NCBI RefSeq assembly: GCF_038502225.1 | Contig: NC_091298.1 | Span: 30,693,833 to 30,757,832 of the forward strand | Length of the DNA stretch: 64,000 nucleotides | From: Cherax quadricarinatus | Lineage: Eukaryota; Arthropoda; Malacostraca; Decapoda; Parastacidae | Direction of reading: 5' to 3' | In this document: one piece after another, positions 58,351 to 64,000 of the stretch | How the letters are laid out: each line of letters opens with the position of its first letter | How positions within the stretch are numbered: position 1 is the stretch's first letter | Notes under the pieces: model-generated | Told to the model about the DNA's origin: nothing | What the model saw: only the letters and a program-made list of their open reading frames with translations | The model's database searches: none | Made by a program: the position numbers and the translations under genes

Positions 58351-58779
58351 AGTGAGGTTTAGAACGTCAGTTCACAGAAAGGTGTGAAATCCTGTGTATG
58401 TGTGTGTGTCTGCGTGTGTACTACAGCTTACAAGTGCTTGTTCCTGTGTATGTGTGTGTGTGTGTGTGTTTGTGTGCCCCCACTTCTAAGTATTCATACT
58501 GCTAATAAATACCGGTAAATACCAGTAATTCTAAGCTTACCAATACTTCTAACACTTGACGATTCTACTTATAAAATACAGAAAGTAGCTAGGTTGTAAA
58601 ATTTAGCTTGTCTCAGCTTGAGTGTCTGACGTGTGTGTGTGTGTGTGTGTGTGTGTTTATAAAGCACTGCATGCTTTATTAACCTACCTGTCATAAATCA
58701 GTATGGTTGTATTTTGTGTTGATGTAGGAGGAGAGGAGGGAGGCTGTCACCCAGCATGACCTGGCTCCATCTAACATCT
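58351..58779. repeat. Spacer with short (GT)n tracts
   Basis: GT tracts lie near 58396-58416, 58450-58470 and 58631-58655. No gene is visible. Confidence 0.6.
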
Positions 58780-58900
58780 AATATACCTTGACTTACGAGT
58801 GTCCCAACTTACGAGTTTTTTGAGATACGAACCATCCCAGGGCCGATTTTTTTGCTCTAAGTTACGAGCAAACATTTGAATTACGAGCCAGCTCCCCCCT
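58780..58900. mobile_element. Possible Tc1/mariner-type terminal fragment
   Basis: Five TACGAG/TACGAA words (ACTTACGAG twice, AGATACGAA, AGTTACGAG, AATTACGAG) lie within 100 bp, a pattern I associate with the ends of some mariner-like elements. There is no transposase and no opposite end. Confidence 0.3.
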
Positions 58901-59015
58901 CCCTCTTCCCCCTCAACCCAAAACCTGGACACCTCGCTTGTTTATCTATGATTTCATGCTTTAATTCCATGGAAATCATTATCTTTTTCTTCTCAGCAAT
59001 AATAATAATATAATA
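58901..59015. other. AT-rich spacer with (AAT)n
   Basis: AATAATAATAATATAATATT near 58998-59020. Nothing else. Confidence 0.5.
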
Positions 59016-59019
59016 TTAC

Positions 59020-59290
59020 AGTCAGGTCACTCAGTAAGTCAATCAAGTCACTCAATAAGTCAGTCATGTCATTCAGTAAGTCAGTCAAGTCATTCAGTCA
59101 GTCAAGTCACTCAGTAAGTCAGTCAAGCCATTCAGCCAGTCAAGTCATTCAGTAAGTCAGTTAAGTCACTCAGTAAGTCAGTCAAGTCACTCAATAAGTC
59201 AGTCAAATCATTCAGTCAAGTCATTCAGTAAGTCAAATCACTCAGTAAGTCATTTAGTCAAGTCACTCACTAAGTCAGTCATTCAGTCAC
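59020..59290. repeat. 16-18-bp tandem repeat (TCAAGTCACTCAGTAAG type)
   Basis: About 15 units such as AGTCAAGTCACTCAGTAAGTC, with ATTCAGT and CACTCAGT variants. Confidence 0.9.
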
Positions 59291-59481
59291 CCAAACTCAT
59301 GTTAACCTCTTTTTCTGTGTACAAAGTAACACTTCAGTTACGCCTACAGGTTATCTCTTGTCTAATATCTTTGTTAATTCTAAGAGTTAAGTGTTTATAC
59401 CTCTTCGTGCCACTTTCAGCAACACTAATATGGCTACTAAGTGTCATGATTGCTTGGCAGATACAAGATATAGTAATTAAA

Positions 59482-59485
<4 letters not shown>

Positions 59486-59529
<44 letters not shown>

Positions 59530-59580
59530 ACTCACCTATATTCTGTTGCAGGGGTCGATACACAGCTCTTGGCCCTATGT
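59486..59580 (-). mobile_element. (GT)n plus LINE family A 3' terminus, copy A7
   Basis: (GT)n at 59486-59528 is followed by GCACTCACCTATATTCTGTTGCAGGGGTCGA-type sequence to about 59575, the reverse complement of the family A end. Only about 45 bp of the LINE remain. Confidence 0.75.
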
Positions 59581-60210
59581 GTGTGTGTATTGTGTGAGAT
59601 AATCTGCGTGTGTACTTAATTATTTACATTTACACTGGTTTAGACTCGTGGAGTCACGTCTTCTAATATACAGGTTTCTAATAAGTTTTTAAATTTTTAA
59701 ATATGTACGCATTAACATCATCTATTTCATTTCAGTTATCTAACATTATTAGCAAAAGGAATTCCTCTGTTTACCTAATACAAGACTTATGACGTCTTAA
59801 TACTGTTGATACTAGGACATCTCTGTGTATATTTTCCCATAATTTTATTTCCTGTTGTGTAGAAATTAAATCTGGTTCTCTTGTCTTTCGGAGAAGCCAG
59901 TACTAGTCTTTTGAATCTTTATTTTCTTAATATCCTTCCATGCTTTGCTCAGGTTAATGCGTTGATTAATGCACCAACATATTTTCCCCAATAATTCTGA
60001 CAACTTACGTCATTCTTTTCATTGTAGCGATTTAAAAGCTTGAAATAATTAGAGCATTTGACTCTTATTTAATTTTTTTAACCCACTTTGCAGAAATATT
60101 TAAACAATCTATAGTTTCACAATTACTTTTCAATTGATAACACTGTGGCATAGTCTCGTTCCAGATTTGCAATAGCTTGTTTTTACAATTTAGTGAATCA
60201 TAATGGCAGC
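59581..60210. other. AT-rich spacer, no recognisable feature
   Basis: No ORF, repeat or RNA gene recognisable. Confidence 0.5.
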
Positions 60211-60420
60211 TTTGAAAGGACGTGAGCTAGAGTTTGCCACAGTCATGCTGGTGTAGGATTCGTCTGTAAAACCTGCATTTGGTGTTGGTGTATAGAAATA
60301 TACCTAGTTTGATGAAGCTTATCAGTGCCAGCTGTCCGAGTGGCTACCTCACTGGCTTGTGAGTAAGACTCTTCTTGTCATGGGTTCAAACCCCACCCGT
60401 TCCCAGATCTGCGTATAAAA
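60211..60420 (+). mobile_element. Composite tRNA-like SINE (family F), copy 2
   Basis: The leader GCAGCTTTGAAAGGACGTGAG...GATTCGTCTGTAAAA, then AAATATACCTAGTT, then a tRNA-like head: box-A-like GAGTGGCTACCTCACTGG (60339-60356) and a box B GGTTCAAACCCC at 60380-60391 (canonical GGTTCRANNCC). The block order is the same as at 21120-21345, but the head has a complete B box here. Confidence 0.78.
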
Positions 60421-60640
60421 AAATACATCCTTTTGCTATCCATATAATTTGAAATCTAATATAATGTTATTATTAAGATGATCTATTTTTTTGTGATACC
60501 TTGTTATTTCTAATCATAATGATTTATTTGGCTTTATGTTCTTAGAGTTTGATCACGCAAATTATAATTTTAAGGGTACAATTCACCCATTTGATTTATG
60601 TGTCATTTACCACAGTAAATTGTCAAAACAACATTCGAAA
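60421..60640. other. AT-rich spacer
   Basis: No recognisable feature. Confidence 0.5.
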
Positions 60641-61300
60641 TTGTTGTTCTCATTGTACTTTCATAATACACAAAATTACAAGTATTTGCGTCTTGCTTTC
60701 CTGATGCTAACAAAGATGCTGTAAGATAATGTTACGGTATCTTTGTTCCCAGTGCGAACTACAGTGAAAATATTGCATCCCCTTAAACAGATTTTGGCTA
60801 AATGAAAAAGTGTATATACTAAGAAGAGTGTGCATGTCTCACTGTGTACATTCAGAGAGTAAATGCACTCCGTATGTATGTACTCTGAGTACATACAACC
60901 TGAGAGGTGTGTATATCTCTCATGGTAAATATTTCTAGAGGCGAGTATAAACACTAAAAGGAACCAGTTAGTGTATATACGTCGAGTGGTTTATATTTCT
61001 CTGAGTAGCTTACAACAAGTAATGTATATATACCTTGAAGTACATATACACAGAAATTAGTGTGTACATATATACATAAAAAAGTGCGTATTTCTCAGTG
61101 AATACACACCAAGAGATGTGCATCTTTCACTGTTTAAATATTCTTAGTAAACACAGCGAGAGGTATATCTCGATATGTGTCAAGAGGTAATCGGTATGTA
61201 TGCATCCGAGGATGTGTATCTCCTAGTGTTATGTATATCGAGAAGTGCGCATCTCTGTATATGTACACTGTGACGTGTGTTTCTTTTGAATGTGTATCAA
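60641..61300. repeat. Duplicated segment, copy 2 (without LINE C)
   Basis: Aligns by eye with 45220-46200: ACAAAATTACAAGTATTTGC, CAGTGCGAACTACAGTGAAAA, TTTGGCTAAATGAAAA, GTCTCACTGTGTAC, then words such as GAGGTGTGTATATCTCT and CTCTGTATATGTACACTGTG. Copies are well diverged. LINE C is absent. Confidence 0.75.
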
Positions 61301-61480
61301 CAGGCGTGTATTTCTCGGATTTAAGTTGTTTTTGTATATTTAAAGAGAGGAGACCTTCCTATTTCTCGGAACATTTTTGGCAACATTCTTATACGCTTTA
61401 TCATAAATTTTCGTTTATTACTCGAGAATGACTTATTCAGTCTGCTTCAAAATTTCTGCGCTTGTGTAATATAACCTGGG
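61301..61480. other. Spacer up to the Penelope-like insertion
   Basis: No recognisable feature. Confidence 0.5.
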
Positions 61481-61538
61481 CAAAATTCATGAGGATAAAT
61501 TAGACACATGTGCAACTCTTGGGTATCTTTATTGGGAA

Positions 61539-61566
61539 ACGTTTCGCCACACAGTGGCTTCATCAG
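61539..61566 (-). ncRNA. Hammerhead-like core, intact sequence
   Basis: Minus strand: CTGATGA (61566-61560), then A, GCCAC, TGT, GTGGC, then GAAAC. Stem II is a perfect 5-bp hairpin. The following GTTT would give a 2-bp helix III and a U at the cleavage site. The extra A before stem II is a departure from the textbook motif that the family shares. Confidence 0.65.
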
Positions 61567-62043
61567 TCCATACAAAGGAGAATCGAGAAGAGGAGGAGGA
61601 GAATGAGGTAATCAGTCCCTCAACCTTGAGTCGATGTGGTCAGTACATCAGCTGTACATATGCTGTATTCTTGAATAGAATACAGCATATGAGCGGAGAA
61701 GTGGCTTATATACCGTAGGCAGGAGAGGTGCAGCAGTCGTAGGTGGTGTCACATTTGTCCAATGTGGAAGTAGGTCGTGCCCAAGGGTTAGGCAAGCGAA
61801 GAATTCCCAAGTATTAAGATCCTAAGAAGTTGCAGTGTCTGACAGGAATGTAGATGAATGGTTCAGAGAACCGACAAGTTGATAAATTAGACACATGTGC
61901 AACTCTTGGGTATCTATATAAGCCACTTCTCCGCTCATATGCTGTATTCTATTCAAGATTGATGGACTGACCACATCGACTCAAGGTTGAGGGACTGATT
62001 ACCTCATTCTCCTCCTGCTCTTCACGATTCTCCTTTGTATGGA

Positions 62044-62070
62044 CTGATGAAGCCACTGTGTGGCCAAACG
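62044..62070 (+). ncRNA. Hammerhead-like core, mutated at the GAAA box
   Basis: Plus strand: CTGATGA, A, GCCAC, TGT, GTGGC, then CAAAC. The invariant G of GAAA (G12) is C, so this copy should not cleave. Confidence 0.65.
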
Positions 62071-62160
62071 TTTCCTCAATAAAGATACCCAAGAGTTTCA
62101 CATGTGTCTAATTTATCAACGTGTCGGTTCTCTAAACCATTCATCTACAAAATTCATGAG

Positions 62161-63660
62161 ATTGTCTACACATCTGGTGCCTTGTGTACAGTGCTACAAA
62201 GGCTGTTCGTATATATTTTGTTTCTGTGTCATTACTGGTAAAAGGTTCCTCTGATCAGCTATTTTACTTTACCTTATTGAATTATTTCTCCTTTGATCCA
62301 GGGAACTAAATCGAATTTTAATGCCTTCCATTTCACATGCGTTATATAATCCCAGAGGGTTTAGCACTTTCTTCTGGTTAAAATATAAAACAGCTGATTC
62401 TTATCGGTCTTCAATGACTGATGCATCGTATGAAACAGACAGAACGTTTCACGGGTTATTGTTGTGTAAACACAAATTTTGTTGGACTCTGTGCAGTAAC
62501 TGGAAAATGCATCTTCTGGTCAGCTTTAAATTTTTAGCACTGATGTGTTTTCCTCAAGGGAAACAATCGCTTCTGTGAAATAATTGGAGAATGTCTTTTC
62601 TGCAGTAGAACTGGATCCTTCACACACTGTCCATCATCTCATCTGATCAGAAACAAGTCACAGTGTAGGACAATATTTGCTGTCCTTTTTTAATTCAGCA
62701 GAATGTTTTTTGACGTGTCTTTAATATCAGTGTGTGCTCAAGACCGACCATTTTAAATATTTATTTATGTACACTAGGCTTAAATAAAACTTGCTTTCTT
62801 AGCTGCAGATCAGTCATAGACTAAAGTATGGATTGATTTCAGCCTGCGTGGTTCCCAGTTCACTTTTGGAAAAAAATGAAAAAAAAAATGAAATACTCTT
62901 TTCTTGTGATAATTTCTGAGTCCTAAATCTAATATGCCTCTAGCCTTCCATGCTTCTAACGTGATAATGCAACAGATGATCGACTTAAAGCTTAATGTGC
63001 TGGTGTATTTTAGGTTGTTCTTCTTGGTTTCTTTGATAAGTTGGGATTATATTTAGACCTTATGTGTCCTAAGTTGCAATTTTTATTGAAGAAATTTTGG
63101 TATTAGTTTGATGGCTTAGGAATGCCTCTACTGATCCTCTTCGAATCTTCAACATTAATATTTAACTATATAATCAACTTATGCTGCACTCCTCACAGTT
63201 CCAGACGCATGCATTGAGACATAAAGGACTGATATTATTGATAACGGGGATACCTTCCTTGGATCACGCAGTGACCGATATACAACTAGCACTCTTACGT
63301 ATAACACAGGGAATACTAGACTGAGGGATCTTTAGCAGGAATAGAGGAAAAAAAAGTTCGTGCCGAGTGAAAATTTCTGTAAATTATTAGCCGAAATGGT
63401 ATTCTTGAGGGACCTCCGTAAGTTTGTGATCAGCTAAACTGTAGGGCTGACTGTGGGGGCTCCCTGCTGAAGGTGTCACCTGAAAGACCTGGTGTTTGTC
63501 CGGACTGCAGGAACAATGATTCCCAGGATCATCTCCAGGTAATATTAAGGTGGTCTACCCAAGAACTGGTGGCTCGGGATGTGACTTTCCTCCTCTACTT
63601 CATTCCTCACTCTCCAGATATATCTTTTTAAACACATTCGGTAATATTCTCCCAAATTCC
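62161..63660. other. AT-rich spacer; weak AGCGCT-type copy 3
   Basis: At 62345-62380 the word GAGGGTTTAGCACTTTCTTC is a diverged third copy of the AGCGCT motif. Words like CTGTGxxxTAACTGGxAAATG recur loosely at 62225, 62491 and 62574. No gene is recognisable. Confidence 0.45.
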
Positions 63661-63666
63661 TATGTA

Positions 63667-63667
<1 letters not shown>

Positions 63668-63710
<43 letters not shown>

Positions 63711-63711
63711 A
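63668..63711. repeat. (TA)n and poly-T tract
   Basis: (TA)n at about 63668-63684, then about 26 T. It could be the tail of a minus-strand retrocopy, but no body is visible. Confidence 0.9.
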
Positions 63712-64000
63712 TACAAATGTCTTGCATTTTCTAGTTAAATCCTCTCTTTCAGTAATAGTATAAATGTCATATCTGGGAAGATAATCTATAATGATATGTT
63801 TATATATTTGAACCTATTTCTGTTGGACTTTCATACACCAAATATCACTTCTGATTTTCCTTATACTATAACATTTATACACATTTGGATCATTTTTACT
63901 CATTTCTTAATTATTGAAAGGCTAAATTTCTTTAATATTTGCCCCTAGAAGATTATAGCACTTTCTCTCTTCTGTTAAGGTGGCATAACTTGTCATTAAG
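63712..64000. other. AT-rich end of window
   Basis: Nothing recognisable. Confidence 0.5.

Larger units (their letters stand above)
61494..62147. mobile_element. Penelope-like non-autonomous insertion, 654 bp, with a 13-bp TSD
   Basis: CAAAATTCATGAG flanks the element at 61481-61493 and 62148-62160. Inside, a partial unit (61494-61850) is followed by the start of a second unit in the same orientation (about 61851-61916, GATGAATGGTTCAGAGAACC, GATAAATTAGACACATGTGC) and then an inverted unit (61917-62147). The arms 61494-61718 and about 61910-62130 are near-complementary. Tandem-plus-inverted, 5'-truncated units are known for Penelope-like elements. There is no RT or GIY-YIG endonuclease here. 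Confidence 0.8.

Overview
This window is repeat-dense, non-coding-looking nuclear DNA from an animal. I find no convincing host protein-coding gene, no bacterial-type operon and no CRISPR array. It is packed with pure dinucleotide and trinucleotide microsatellites, minisatellites with 15- to 60-bp units, broken non-LTR retrotransposons (LINEs), tRNA-derived SINEs and hammerhead-ribozyme-like hairpins. That mix, and several repeats I recognise from memory of crayfish and shrimp sequences, suggest a decapod crustacean. This assignment is an inference. Element edges were aligned by eye and are good to about 10-20 bp unless a target-site duplication (TSD) fixes them.

Layout. 1-3535: LINE family A, copy A1, broken by a 790-bp insertion with a TSD. 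3.5-11.8 kb: AT-rich DNA, compound microsatellites, a 105-bp-arm tRNA-like palindrome, a tRNA-Val-type SINE and a 25-bp minisatellite. 11.8-17.3 kb: a 42/46-bp repeat, a Penelope-like hammerhead fragment, fragments of two LINEs (an RT piece and an RNase H piece), LINE D (ORF1 plus endonuclease) and a LINE A tail ending in (CA)n. 18.7-22.6 kb: degenerate satellite, a 5S rRNA-derived sequence, a composite tRNA SINE, (CTG)72 and an inverted pair of hammerhead-like arms around a second SINE. 23.4-35 kb: mostly satellite DNA (15/18-, 36-, 25-, 45- and 52-bp units) plus a tandem array of six hammerhead-like units at 32.2 kb. 37.4-39.7 kb: a 30-bp satellite and a GGTGATGACA-type array split by LINE C, which itself carries a 186-bp palindromic hammerhead-like insertion. 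40.3-44.6 kb: a nearly complete Jockey-type LINE (ORF1 intact, ORF2 frameshifted). 45.1-46.2 and 60.6-61.3 kb: two copies of one duplicated segment, only one carrying a LINE C insertion. 46.6-50.3 kb: a degenerate LINE (E) and a gypsy-type gag-protease relic. 52.2-57.1 kb: LINE A copies A5 and A6, A6 with a CR1-like LINE B nested inside. 57.2-58.4 kb: a polypurine tract. 61.5-62.2 kb: a 654-bp Penelope-like insertion with a 13-bp TSD.

How the parts relate. Family A LINEs repeatedly end in (CA)n, so they probably seeded several of the microsatellites. The most interesting signal is a set of five loci with the pattern CTGATGA - short hairpin - GAAAC. At three of them the units are paired as inverted repeats, and at one they form a 32-nt tandem array. 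This fits the known association of hammerhead ribozymes with Penelope-like retroelements, but no Penelope reverse transcriptase is present here, so these copies look non-autonomous.
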